Shown here piece after piece: positions 22,833 to 31,268 of a stretch of 64,000 nucleotides of DNA. This DNA comes from Christensenellaceae bacterium Phil7. Its GTDB lineage: Bacteria > Bacillota > Clostridia > Christensenellales > CAG-138. The notes beneath the pieces are model-generated. The model did not search any database. It saw nothing but the letters and a program-made list of their open reading frames with translations, and was not told where the DNA came from. The stretch is from the NCBI GenBank assembly GCA_001940845.1, contig MSGV01000017.1:1-64000 (forward strand). Reading direction: 5' to 3'. A program made the position numbers and the translations under genes. Positions within the stretch are counted from its first letter, which is position 1. The number at the start of each line of letters is the position of its first letter.

Positions 22833-23387
22833 CTATATTGAATAAACGACTGCGCCCATCACCGCCGAGATCAATATGAGCATGATCGGGGATAGCTTTT
22901 TACCGGTCAGCTTGGGCAGAAGCAGCATCAGCGCACCGAGTATCGCCGAAATCAGCAATGCACGAATATCCGCCGCACCATTGGCTGCACAGTGCTCTAT
23001 CACCATATAAATGCCGACTGCAAGTATTATACCGATGATACATGGCTTCAAACCATCGAGGAGCGCCTGAACATATTTATTATTCATAGTTTTCTTCAAA
23101 ACCGCCGTCAGCAGCAGGATGATGAGGAATGCCGGAAGCACCACTGCGAATGTTGCCAGAAGGCTTCCTGGCAGTCCGGCCTTTGCGCTGCCCACATAGG
23201 TTGCGATATTTACCATTATCGAGCCCGGAGTCGATTCACTGACGGCTATCATATAGGTCAGCTCCTCATCGGTCAGCCAGCCATAGGCAAGAACGATATC
23301 ACGAATCAGTGGAATCGCGCCATAGGCTCCGCCGAACGAAAAACAGCCCACCTTGAAAAAACCGATGAGCAGATCCAGATAGATCAT
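22833..23387 (-). CDS. Chromate transporter, half-size ChrA (second)
   Basis: A 184-residue membrane protein with the ChrA half-domain signature GFFKVGCFSFGGAYGAIPLI, LTYMIAVSESTPGSIMVNIA and GLPGSLLATFAVVLPAFLII; about six helices. It acts with the adjacent half-size protein as a heterodimeric anion transporter related to chromate efflux systems. The start overlaps the stop of the upstream half by four bases. The physiological substrate is uncertain. Confidence 0.9.
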   Translation of the reverse strand: MIYLDLLIGFFKVGCFSFGGAYGAIPLIRDIVLAYGWLTDEELTYMIAVSESTPGSIMVNIATYVGSAKAGLPGSLLATFAVVLPAFLIILLLTAVLKKTMNNKYVQALLDGLKPCIIGIILAVGIYMVIEHCAANGAADIRALLISAILGALMLLLPKLTGKKLSPIMLILISAVMGAVVYSI

Positions 23388-23944
23388 TTCCCATCACCAC
23401 CCTTGATAAAAAATGCAGCAAGGCTCACCGCTGCCGCCATCAGCATCAGCGCAATTGATGAAAATTTTAAGGAAAAGATATCGATCAGCAGCATCGACGC
23501 AAATCCAAAGGCCATTATGGAATAGGTCAGTGCATTTCTCTTGATATGCCTCGCCATATTGAGCCCCGCCTGAAGGATCAGAAGCCCTACAGCCAGCTTT
23601 ATCCCTTTGAATGCATTTGCAATGATGGTCAGCTCCATAAAATTATCAAGGAACATGGAGATGATATAGATGATGATAAATGATGGCAGAACGACTCCGA
23701 TCGTTGCGGCAATCGCCCCGGCCATACCCGCCGTCCTGAAGCCTACGAAGGTAGCAGCATTGATCGCTATAGGTCCGGGAGTGGATTCCGCAATGGTGAC
23801 GGCAGCCATCATTTCATCATGCGTTATCCATTTTTTCCTTTCAACGCAGCTATTTTCAACCATTGATATCATTGCGTAGCCGCCGCCGAAGGTAAAAAGA
23901 CCAATCTTTACAAAGGTCAGGAACAGATCCATTATAAGCTTCAT
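23384..23944 (-). CDS. Chromate transporter, half-size ChrA (first)
   Basis: A 186-residue ChrA half: FLTFVKIGLFTFGGGYAMIS, ENSCVERKKWITHDEMMAAV, TIAESTPGPIAINAATFVGF and AGAIAATIGVVLPSFIIIYI. Two adjacent ATGs (23947 and 23944) follow GGGGGCGC. It forms an operon with the second half. The pair resembles the short-chain chromate transporters of Clostridia. Confidence 0.9.
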   Translation of the reverse strand: MKLIMDLFLTFVKIGLFTFGGGYAMISMVENSCVERKKWITHDEMMAAVTIAESTPGPIAINAATFVGFRTAGMAGAIAATIGVVLPSFIIIYIISMFLDNFMELTIIANAFKGIKLAVGLLILQAGLNMARHIKRNALTYSIMAFGFASMLLIDIFSLKFSSIALMLMAAAVSLAAFFIKGGDGK

Positions 23945-24072
23945 CATGCGCCCCCATTTACTGAATTCGTCTGATTCTAGCACTGCATTCAGCTTTAGTC
24001 AACGCCCGATGAAGGAGCTCACGCCCTAAAGGATCGGCACATGGCATAGCGATGCAAAGCCAAAGCAGCGTA

Positions 24073-25596
24073 CTAAGCCTTATGCCCTCCGATCTGCTCA
24101 TTCCGCTCCTTTGCGGTCGCTCCCTCTTCAAAGCTTATCCCTTTAAGAATAGCATTCCTTCCGAAACGCTTTTTAATCGAAAGCACCGCCTCCTGCATCC
24201 TCCGTTCCCTTGCCAATGCTTCGGTCTCCTGCTTCCGCTCAGCCTCCTTCTCCGCAGGGTCTGTAAACAGCTCAAGCTGCTCATACTCCGGGGCATCCGG
24301 CACGGCGGTTTCGCCGATCACATTATTGGCGGTAATATTGAGCCGCCTTATGAGCAGCCTTTTATCGGCTATCCTTTCAAAAAGCTCGGAGGCCGCATCC
24401 ATTATCCGCTTTGCCGACGAGGTGTATCCATTCAGCCCAACCGAGCCATGTGCATGCTTCGGAACCCTTCTTCCATAAAAATCCGTCGTTATATCGCCAT
24501 GATAATCCGCCCTGATGGACTCATTGGCAAGGTTTTCGATATCATACCCGATGGTGATCGTGATCTGATTCGTCATAAGCTTCCTATCCACCAGATCGAG
24601 CACGAGGGCATCCATCATTTCGCAGACAACAAGCCTTGCCCTATCAAAGGGATAGGGGCTTTTGAGCACCTGCCCGGATCCAATACTGCTCGATTCCGGT
24701 TTATATGCCTTGATATCTGCGAGCGTGCAAGGCTCCCAGCCCCAGGCATGATCTATGAGCAGCTCCGCATTCACACCAAACAGCTTATAGAGCAGGGCTT
24801 CGTTATAGAAATCCCTTGGCCCGCCGATGGAGCAGCCTGCAATATCCCCCATCGTATAGAGCCCGATCGATTCAAGCCGCTTTGCATAGCCCCGGCCGAC
24901 CCTCCAAAAATCCGTAATGGGTCTATGCGTCCATAGCAGCCTGCGATAGCTCATCTCATCCAATTCCGCAATTCGAACTCCATTTTCATCCGCCGCGATA
25001 TGCTTCGCCTGAATATCCATAGCCACCTTGCATAGATACAGATTTGTGCCTATTCCGGCGGTTGCCGTTATCCCCGTTCTGCCGAGCACCTCCAATATCA
25101 GCTTCATCGCCAGCTCCCTTGCGGATATTCCATATGTGCTCAAATAGCTTGTTGCATCGATGAAGACCTCATCTATTGAGTAGACGTGGATATCCTCCGG
25201 GGCGATGTATTCGAGGTAGATCTGATAGATACGGGTGCTGAATTCGATGTAATGCGCCATCCTGGGCGGTGCCACGATGTATTCAACGGCGAGCTCTCCA
25301 TGCGCCTTGAGCTCATTCACATCGAAGGAGCTTCCCGTAAGCCGATTTCCCGGCGCAGCACGCCTCCGCTGCGCATTTATTCCATCTATCCGCTGCATGA
25401 CTTCAAAAAGTCTTGGTCTGCCCGGTATTCCGTAGGCCTTCATGGATGGTGTGATGGCAAGGCATATCGTCTTTTCGGTTCGTCCGCTGTCCGCAACCAC
25501 AAGCTGCGTGCTCATCGGATCCAGCCCCCGTTCGACGCACTCCACCGAAGCATAAAAGCTCTTGAGATCGATAGCGATATATGTTCTTTGCTCCAT
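24073..25596 (-). CDS. Y-family DNA polymerase (UmuC/DinB-like)
   Basis: A 507-residue translesion polymerase. Palm motif I IAIDLKSFYASVECVERGLD contains the first metal Asp, and IHVYSIDEVFIDATSYL at about residue 150 the second acidic pair. A helix-hairpin-helix-like fingers/thumb region follows (DFWRVGRGYAKRLESIGLYT), then the little finger and a C-terminal UmuC-type extension. DVNELKAHGELAVEYIVAPP at about 90 is a variant typical of the Gram-positive UvrX/UmuC group. It copies past DNA lesions. ATG 25596 is preferred over GTG 25608, which is too close to AAGGGAGG. Confidence 0.92.
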   Translation of the reverse strand: MEQRTYIAIDLKSFYASVECVERGLDPMSTQLVVADSGRTEKTICLAITPSMKAYGIPGRPRLFEVMQRIDGINAQRRRAAPGNRLTGSSFDVNELKAHGELAVEYIVAPPRMAHYIEFSTRIYQIYLEYIAPEDIHVYSIDEVFIDATSYLSTYGISARELAMKLILEVLGRTGITATAGIGTNLYLCKVAMDIQAKHIAADENGVRIAELDEMSYRRLLWTHRPITDFWRVGRGYAKRLESIGLYTMGDIAGCSIGGPRDFYNEALLYKLFGVNAELLIDHAWGWEPCTLADIKAYKPESSSIGSGQVLKSPYPFDRARLVVCEMMDALVLDLVDRKLMTNQITITIGYDIENLANESIRADYHGDITTDFYGRRVPKHAHGSVGLNGYTSSAKRIMDAASELFERIADKRLLIRRLNITANNVIGETAVPDAPEYEQLELFTDPAEKEAERKQETEALARERRMQEAVLSIKKRFGRNAILKGISFEEGATAKERNEQIGGHKA

Positions 25597-25663
25597 GCCC
25601 CGGCACACCTCCCTTGTATCGGACTATTTCAATATCTATGAAGCCTTACTCCCACTGAATTGT

Positions 25664-26323
25664 TCAGACGATCTCCCATACGAAGGATGCCGTATCGATG
25701 AGCTCTATCTCGTCCGGCTCGATATTCGGCATGAGCTTCATATTTCTCACCATCATGGGCAGAACGGTCTGCTCATCAGCATATCGAGTTCGCGAATTCA
25801 AATCCTGCCGCCCCCAGCTATAGTCTATACTTAAGAGCTGCCCAAGCTCAACGCCTGCGGCATGGCAAAGGCACTCGGCTTTCTCTACGGCATCGTGCGC
25901 AATGCAGGCAAGCAGCTCTTCTTCCAGCTTTGAAGGCTCTTTAACCGTAAAATCGATGCTCAATTCCGGGGCAGCTATGCTTTCGGCAAGCGCTGAGAGC
26001 ATTCCAGCCAGCCTCCCACTATCGAAATCAAATGCAAGCCTGAATCGATAGGCTGCCGCATATCCGGCAAATACACTCTGATAGCTTCCGCTGCCATCCG
26101 GCTGATTTTCATATGCCGTATCGACATTGAAGCTTATTGTCTTCAGCTCGCCCCTTTGAAAACCCATGGCTGCTGCCGCACCCTCCAAAGCCTCTATGCG
26201 CTTTGCGGCACGCTCCATCGCATCCGCATATTCCATAGCCCTCTCTTCAATCAGTATGGATAGAATTATCATATCCGGTCTTGCTGATACCTTGCCCGTG
26301 CCTTTGATGGTGATCGTCCTCAT
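25664..26323 (-). CDS. SIMPL-domain (DUF541) protein
   Basis: A 219-residue protein with the SIMPL/DUF541 pattern: ITIKGTGKVSARPDMIILSI at the N-terminus, repeated strand-helix units (YAAAYRFRLAFDFDSGRLAG) and LLSIDYSWGRQDLN near the C-terminus. No signal peptide, so probably cytoplasmic, unlike many family members. The family role is poorly defined and linked to stress. Located between the polymerase and the PNPOx-like gene. Confidence 0.85.
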   Translation of the reverse strand: MRTITIKGTGKVSARPDMIILSILIEERAMEYADAMERAAKRIEALEGAAAAMGFQRGELKTISFNVDTAYENQPDGSGSYQSVFAGYAAAYRFRLAFDFDSGRLAGMLSALAESIAAPELSIDFTVKEPSKLEEELLACIAHDAVEKAECLCHAAGVELGQLLSIDYSWGRQDLNSRTRYADEQTVLPMMVRNMKLMPNIEPDEIELIDTASFVWEIV

Positions 26324-26409
26324 CCGATTTTCCTCCCATTATTATCTCCGATGTAATTCTGAATATGAGCCGCTCCGCTCTTCGGCGGCAGTGAAATTCG
26401 CGCCTGGGC

Positions 26410-26883
26410 CTACCGCCTTGCCTTGCCCGTCATATGCTCCTGGATCATTTCAAACATCACAAATGCATCGATATCCTTTTTGCAATGCTCGATCGCCCTT
26501 CCCGCCGCTTCCGGGGCAAGCGTCCGCATGAATACCCTCAATGCGGCAAGCTTTTCATCTCGCTGCTCTATAATCCTCACACTGCCAAAGACTATGACGC
26601 TGGAATAGCTGACCGAATAATTTTCCGCATCCAGCTCGCGGCGATCGACCACCGTCAGGCAGGCTTTCGGATTTCTGCGTAACGCATCGAGCTTATGGCT
26701 TCGCCCGGATGTTCCGTGCATATATAGCTTTCCATCTGCCAAGGCATAGCTGATCGGTACGCCGTATGGATAGCCATCATACCCGATTACGCAGAGCACT
26801 CCATCGGTGCATCTGCTAAGCAGCAGCTTGGATTGCTCTGGATCAAGCTCGCGCTCATTCCGCTCCATCGCTCTGAATCTCAT
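26410..26883 (-). CDS. Pyridoxamine 5'-phosphate oxidase-like flavoprotein
   Basis: A 157-residue split-barrel FMN protein of the PNPOx/NimA-like group: LLSRCTDGVLCVIGYDGYPY, GVPISYALADGKLYMHGTSG, RSHKLDALRRNPKACLTVVD and SVIVFGSVRII. Such proteins reduce small molecules such as nitroimidazoles or bind flavin/haem. ATG 26883 follows GGGGGGCGG; the longer frame would overlap the next gene further. Confidence 0.88.
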   Translation of the reverse strand: MRFRAMERNERELDPEQSKLLLSRCTDGVLCVIGYDGYPYGVPISYALADGKLYMHGTSGRSHKLDALRRNPKACLTVVDRRELDAENYSVSYSSVIVFGSVRIIEQRDEKLAALRVFMRTLAPEAAGRAIEHCKKDIDAFVMFEMIQEHMTGKARR

Positions 26884-26905
26884 TTTATCCGCCCCCCATC
26901 CCCAG

Positions 26906-27379
26906 CTAATCGTTTCTCGAGCATTTTTCCGCATCGATAGCTAGCACCAGCATGAGTGCCGCAAGCGCATCCTCGGGATCAAAAACCTCTATCGAATAGG
27001 TATCCGTCCAGTTGAAGAGCTCCTTAGATACCTCGGCAACAGGATTTCCCTGCTCATCTTCAACATCATAATCCCATTCTAAGAAATTGCCCGTAACATG
27101 CCAGCCAAAGAAATCTATATCGTATCTGGGCCTGAACAGTGAGAATTCCCTGCTTATGCACCCGACGCAGCTATCGCCAATATACATTTCGAACTTTGGC
27201 ATAAATGTCAGCACACGCTGCTTCACCATGCCCAGATAATGACCCTGCGCATCGAATATCTTGAAGCAATGCCCCCATGATAGCTGACCACTGACCGTAA
27301 AGACGGTATTGCCGGCTTCATCATATATATCATAGCTATCGAACCATGAAAAAAACCGTTGCTTAAAGAGCAGTTTCAT
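26906..27379 (-). CDS. LURP-one-related (YxjI/scramblase-fold) protein
   Basis: A 157-residue protein of the LURP-one-related family: LLFKQRFFSWFDSYDIYDEA, VFTVSGQLSWGHCFKIFDAQ, GHYLGMVKQRVLTFMPKFEM and IDFFGWHVTGNFLEWDYDVE. It folds as a 12-strand barrel like Tubby; bacterial members have no settled function. ATG 27379 follows GGAGGGGAAAGT. A probable extended -10 promoter (TGGTATAAT, 27434-27429) lies upstream on the minus strand. Confidence 0.88.
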   Translation of the reverse strand: MKLLFKQRFFSWFDSYDIYDEAGNTVFTVSGQLSWGHCFKIFDAQGHYLGMVKQRVLTFMPKFEMYIGDSCVGCISREFSLFRPRYDIDFFGWHVTGNFLEWDYDVEDEQGNPVAEVSKELFNWTDTYSIEVFDPEDALAALMLVLAIDAEKCSRND

Positions 27380-27403
27380 ACTTTCCCCTCCAATTCTTCC
27401 CAC

Positions 27404-27467
27404 CTATTGGGAAATTCCAGCTTGATCTATTATACCATACCGCCCCGCTTTTGGGTACCTCCATCGT
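27404..27467 (-). promoter_or_regulatory. Promoter region of the LURP-one gene
   Basis: Minus-strand extended -10 TGGTATAAT (hexamer 27434-27429), no good -35, and a leader hairpin TTCCCA/TGGGAA just before the ribosome site. Confidence 0.55.
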
Positions 27468-27748
27468 TTTTAAAATATATTTATTTTTTCGTTACCCACT
27501 GCTACCTTTTGAATTGTTGTATCTATGAAAGGGAAATCCTGTCTGCCGCTCAAAGCATCATAAAATCTCATTTTCAAAATATATTTGCTTTTCCGTTACC
27601 CACTACCACCTTCTGAATTGTTGTATTTAATGAAAGGGAAATCCTGTTTGCCGCTCAAAACATCATAAAATCTCATTTTCAAAATATATTTACTTTTTCG
27701 TTACCCACTGCCGCCTTCTGAATTGTTGTATTTAATGAAAGGGAGATC
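27468..27748 (+). repeat. Three tandem repeats of about 105 bases, noncoding
   Basis: Copies begin at about 27468, 27571 and 27675. The anchor GTTACCCACT recurs at 27491, 27595 and 27700 (period 104-105). Each has TTTTCAAAATATATTT, GTTACCCACT, CTTCTGAATTGTTGTATTTA and AATGAAAGGGAAATCCTG blocks; copies two and three are over 90 percent alike by eye. They precede a terminator (27870-27917). No conserved frame and no CRISPR-like spacing. A related single unit lies inverted at 19757-19990. Confidence 0.85.
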
Positions 27749-27869
27749 ATGCTCCTCTTGGCACTGAAGGAAAGCTTGCACCATGATTTCAAACATATAT
27801 GCCGCATATCGGATGCTGATATAAGGAACCGTGTCCATCAAGGGTTTCTTATCTCAATATCCTGACGCA

Positions 27870-27917
27870 CTCTCTCTTTTAAGGCACATGCACATCTTGT
27901 GTGCCTTTTTGTTTTTT
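27870..27917 (+). terminator. Terminator end of the right repeat copy
   Basis: CTCTCTCTTTTAAGGCACA, loop, TTGTGTGCCTT and TTTGTTTTTT: an 8-bp GC-rich stem with a long T tract. It is the inverted counterpart of 19757-19802. The 27749-27869 stretch between it and the tandem repeats shows no gene. Confidence 0.75.
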
Positions 27918-28190
27918 GGTTTCATTTAGCATGGAAAGGATTCGCAATGAAATCAACCGCAATGCTGTTCACCCCTTCCCTTATGCTCAGTTCGCCGCTC
28001 GACTCCTAAGGATTGGTTATCGATTCAATTCCGATGGTGGAACTACGCGGCACTGCATATTGCATGTGTTGCTGTTTTTATGAACTTGCACGATGTGTTA
28101 ACCCAGATAAGGACAAAAACCTAATCAAAGTTGTTTAATGACAGTAGAATAGGATTTTTGAAGCAAAAAACTTATTTGGAGGATTACAAA
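27918..28190. other. Intergenic region, no supported gene
   Basis: About 270 bases from the repeat terminator to the tnpV remnant. A 60-codon frame at 27901-28083 has no ribosome site or family match. Confidence 0.4.
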
Positions 28191-28579
28191 ATGGATAACA
28201 GAATTTTTGATGAAAATAATGGCTTGTGGTATGAAAAACAAGGCGATTATCTCATCCCCTGCCTTACCTTACCACCCGAAAAGGAACAGCCGATAAGGCT
28301 TATTCGGACGGCGGCACTTGCGGTACTTAAAGGAACGCCACAGGATTATATACACAAATCTGCTCACAAGCGGCAGGTTAAACACTTACATCTCCGGTAT
28401 TGACAGGCATTGACAGGCAGGCACAGGAATGCTTTGAAACGCTCACAGAGCAGATGAAACAGGCACAGGGTATCACGGAGCAGTTAAAGGCGGAAAACGC
28501 TTTAGAATGGGTAGGAAAAATGAATAACATACGGGCGTGTGCGATAGAGATTATCAACGAGGAAATCATATTCCATTAA
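28191..28579 (+). pseudogene. tnpV, two frameshifts
   Basis: A TnpV-type transposon protein. ATG 28191 follows TTTGGAGG; the first 35 codons fit the family (FDENNGLWYEKQGDYLIPCL). The frame then shifts near 28293; the correct frame reads GRRHLRYLKERHRIIYTNLL and SGRLNTYISGIDRQ-like residues. A 10-base duplication of ATTGACAGGC at about 28400 causes a second shift, and the end ITEQLKAENALEWVGKMNNI is again in frame to the stop at 28579. Not functional. Confidence 0.85.
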
Positions 28580-28799
28580 AGCATTGTAACGCATATATCT
28601 GTAAAATCGTGGTGGGTAGGGGTAATTCCTTACCCGTCATATTTTATGCCCTGTGAGCCGCTTAAATAAGGAGGTTTGACACCGAAAAGCGTTATAATAC
28701 AGTTTCTTTTTAGGAAAGTAATTTGTTATTGGAGATAAATTACTTATCCGAATATCATAAAATTACTCAAATTATCAATTTTGCAATTCATCTTTATGA

Positions 28800-28805
28800 T
28801 ATAAT
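28800..28805 (+). promoter_or_regulatory. Extended -10 promoter of the AraC-GGDEF gene
   Basis: TGATATAAT (hexamer 28800-28805) lies 26 bases upstream of the start codon region; the -35 is weak, so an activator is possible. Confidence 0.5.
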
Positions 28806-28831
28806 GCATCTTGAAGGTGAGGTGCGCTAAA

Positions 28832-29629
28832 ATGCAGAGATATTTTGAACTTGCCAGAGCTTTGGAATATATAGAAATTCATTTGTTAGAAAATTTTAAG
28901 CAAGAAGATGTTGCAAGAGCAGCATATGTTTCTCTTTCTGCTTTGCAAAAGATGTTTCGATATACATTTGGATGTAGTGTTAATGAATATATATCTAAGC
29001 GAAAAATGACGGTTGCGGCTGAGGAGCTTATGTCCAGCAATAAACCACTATATGAAATGGCGTTCAAATATGGATATACATCAACAGAAGCATTCAGTCG
29101 TGCTTTTTCAAAAGTAAACTGCTGCTTGCCCTCGGACTTCCGAAAGGGTAAAAAAACACAGGCAGTATTTACTTCTCTGACGGCTGAAAATGGAGATATC
29201 ATAAGAACATCGCCCATAGCGCTGATTGAGGCAATTAAAAACTCAATCAATTGTTATGTGGTTTGTTTTGATATAGCAGGAATAATGGATATCAATGCTA
29301 TTTCTCGTGAAGCAGGTGATATTGCGTTATTGGAAGCGGTTTCTCGTATTCGTCAATATATATCAAATAACATTCCTTTCTTTCGCATAGGTGGAGATGA
29401 ATTTGTTTTAATAACACCGTTTAATTATATAGAAGACGCCGAGCACTTGGCATCATCTGTATTATCACATAATGGAGAAACATTTACATATAAAGAATTG
29501 CAAATTCCCCTCTATCTTCGCAGTTGGTATGGAAAGAACTCGTTTGCAATCGGTTCTGAAAATCCTGCTGTAATTCTTAGGGAAAAGGTCAAATATCAAG
29601 GATTTACAGAGGTGCGAAGTGATGAATGA
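28832..29629 (+). CDS. AraC-type HTH fused to a GGDEF-like domain
   Basis: A 265-residue regulator. Residues 1-105 are an AraC family double HTH (EYIEIHLLENFKQEDVARAA, VSLSALQKMFRYTFGCSVNE, YEMAFKYGYTSTEAFSRAFS). Residues 130-215 look like a compact nucleotide cyclase fold with CYVVCFDIAGIMDINAISRE, DIALLEAVSRIRQYI and FFRIGGDEFVLITP, an intact GGDEF motif. The first metal Asp (VCFDIAG) is also present. It could make or sense a cyclic dinucleotide. It overlaps the MFS gene by eight bases and probably controls it. Confidence 0.78.
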   Translation: MQRYFELARALEYIEIHLLENFKQEDVARAAYVSLSALQKMFRYTFGCSVNEYISKRKMTVAAEELMSSNKPLYEMAFKYGYTSTEAFSRAFSKVNCCLPSDFRKGKKTQAVFTSLTAENGDIIRTSPIALIEAIKNSINCYVVCFDIAGIMDINAISREAGDIALLEAVSRIRQYISNNIPFFRIGGDEFVLITPFNYIEDAEHLASSVLSHNGETFTYKELQIPLYLRSWYGKNSFAIGSENPAVILREKVKYQGFTEVRSDE

Positions 29630-30809
29630 AAACAAAACCGTTAAAAAGGGTATTCGCAATATTATTTTTTTAGGGTTGGTAAGCTTTTTTATGGATTTAT
29701 CAAGCGAAATGGTATATCCATTAATCCCAATTTACTTAACAAGTGTATTAGGAGCAACTCCGACCATAATCGGTGTGATTGAGGGTATCGCAGAGAGTAT
29801 TGCAAGTTTATTAAAGGTTTTCAGCGGATATATCAGTGATAAATATCAAAAAAAGAAACCGATCGCATTTGTTGGATATGCAACCGGGGTAGTTTATAAG
29901 CTTGCTATGATTTTTGCGGGCTCGTGGCTTGGAATTTTGTTTGCGAGAATTGTTGACCGTTTTGGAAAAGGAATACGAACAGCACCAAGAGATGTTATGG
30001 TAGCAGACAATGCAGAAGCAAAGGCTATAGGAAAAAGCTTCGGCATACACAAAATGCTGGATATGGCAGGCTCGGCGGCGGGCGTTTTGCTTGCCTATAT
30101 TTTATTCACAAGATTAGGTCAGAGTTCTTATAAAACAGTATTTTGGATTTCAATAATTCCTGCAATCCTTTCGCTATGTATGTTCTTCTTTATCAAAGAA
30201 CAGAAAGAACTACGACAAATCAAACAGCGCGAAAAATTTTGGACTGGTATAAAAGACTTAAACGGTCAGCTTAAATTATATCTTTGTGTAGCTTTTTTGT
30301 TCACACTTGGAAATTCATCAAACAGCTTTCTGCTTTTGCGAGCGGCTGATGTTGGCATTTCAAGTGCAAATATTATTTTTTTATATTTTATTTTTAATAT
30401 CACTACGTCAATACTTTCTGTTCCGTTTGGGAAATGGTCAGATAAGATTGGGCGAAAAAATGTACTTATTCTTGGGTATGCAATATTTGCTCTCGTTTAT
30501 TTTGTATTTGCCGTAGCTTCTAATAAAGTGATGATTGTACTCGCCTTTTTCCTTTACGGCGTTTATACGGCAGTTATCAACGGTGCAGAAAAAGCCTTTA
30601 TTACAGAAATTTCACCAAAGGAACTAAAGGGAACTTTGCTCGGCCTTCATTCTACTTTGGTGGGAATCGCATTACTTCCAGCAAGCGTAATCGCTGGTAT
30701 TCTTTGGGACAACATAGGAAATTATGCACCATTTCTATTTGGTGCGATACTTTCGATTGCAGCTGCAACTATACTGAATTTTGGATTGAAAGAAAAATCT
30801 AATTTATAA
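29622..30809 (+). CDS. MFS transporter (drug efflux type)
   Basis: A 395-residue, 12-helix major facilitator. The N-terminal region has MDLSSEMVYPLIPIYLTSVL and the loop motif GYISDKYQKKKPIAFVGYAT; FARIVDRFGKGIRTAPRDVM, typical of a group of MFS exporters found in Clostridia and archaea, follows at about residue 110. The C-terminal half has GKWSDKIGRKNVLILGYAIF. Substrate unknown. ATG 29622 lies inside the end of the regulator gene, so expression is coupled. AT-richer than the chromosome, consistent with transfer. Confidence 0.88.
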   Translation: MNENKTVKKGIRNIIFLGLVSFFMDLSSEMVYPLIPIYLTSVLGATPTIIGVIEGIAESIASLLKVFSGYISDKYQKKKPIAFVGYATGVVYKLAMIFAGSWLGILFARIVDRFGKGIRTAPRDVMVADNAEAKAIGKSFGIHKMLDMAGSAAGVLLAYILFTRLGQSSYKTVFWISIIPAILSLCMFFFIKEQKELRQIKQREKFWTGIKDLNGQLKLYLCVAFLFTLGNSSNSFLLLRAADVGISSANIIFLYFIFNITTSILSVPFGKWSDKIGRKNVLILGYAIFALVYFVFAVASNKVMIVLAFFLYGVYTAVINGAEKAFITEISPKELKGTLLGLHSTLVGIALLPASVIAGILWDNIGNYAPFLFGAILSIAAATILNFGLKEKSNL

Positions 30810-30985
30810 AAACAGATAATGTATTAATCGGTAATTAAAACAGAAAAAATCATCTTAAGAACTATTCTTGAAGTAAAACATTACCCCACCGAATAAAAAA
30901 CGGTGTTTTGGTGGGCTGTCTTGTTACGCCCAAATAGAATGGCGACCACCCTCAAGACCCGCTTTTGAGTTTGGAGGAATTTTTT
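30810..30985 (+). other. Intergenic stretch before the small leader-like frame
   Basis: Contains a hairpin CCCCACCG...CGGTG/GGTGGG (about 30884-30917) that may end the MFS transcript, although the T tract is interrupted. No gene. Confidence 0.4.
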
Positions 30986-31060
30986 ATGTGTTGGTCGGCT
31001 TCGGCTACACCGCTGCTTATCAGAAGCAGCAGCTATCTACATAGTATCACGGATAAGTGA
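30986..31060 (+). CDS. 24-codon leader-like frame
   Basis: ATG 30986 follows TTTGGAGGAATTTTTT. The 24-residue product starts MCWSASATPLLIRSSSYLHS. The ribosome site is good, but the peptide has no known family. It could be a leader peptide of the mobile element or chance. An intrinsic terminator follows at 31157. Confidence 0.35.
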   Translation: MCWSASATPLLIRSSSYLHSITDK

Positions 31061-31156
31061 GGATAACCTGTTAAAAAAATCTTTGCTTGTGCGTGGTACA
31101 CTTGCACCCATAAAGTAGAAGCCAAATTTCTACATAATAGTGATGAATATTCTTAT

Positions 31157-31194
31157 AACCGCATTGGTTTGACAGCCTTTGCGGTTTTTCTTTT
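31157..31194 (+). terminator. Intrinsic terminator
   Basis: AACCGCA (31157-31163) pairs with TGCGGTT (31180-31186), followed by TTTCTTTTG. It lies between the leader-like frame and the first sigma-like gene. The remaining bases 31061-31268 show no gene. Confidence 0.6.
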
Positions 31195-31268
31195 GTCGTT
31201 TTTGTCGGGTGTCGTTCCCCACCTCTCAATCTGGATTTTCAAGAAATTCAGATTGGAGGAAATAAAGA

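Noticed and set aside
24052..24936. A 294-codon plus-strand frame opposite the Y-family polymerase
   Set aside because: It is antisense to conserved polymerase motifs and has no start signal.
27468..27748. Tandem repeats as a possible CRISPR array
   Set aside because: The whole 105-bp unit is repeated, without a short repeat alternating with unique spacers, and there are no cas genes.
28660..28705. TTGACA and TATAAT near 28680 as a promoter
   Set aside because: The two hexamers are only 11 bases apart, which is too close for sigma-A.
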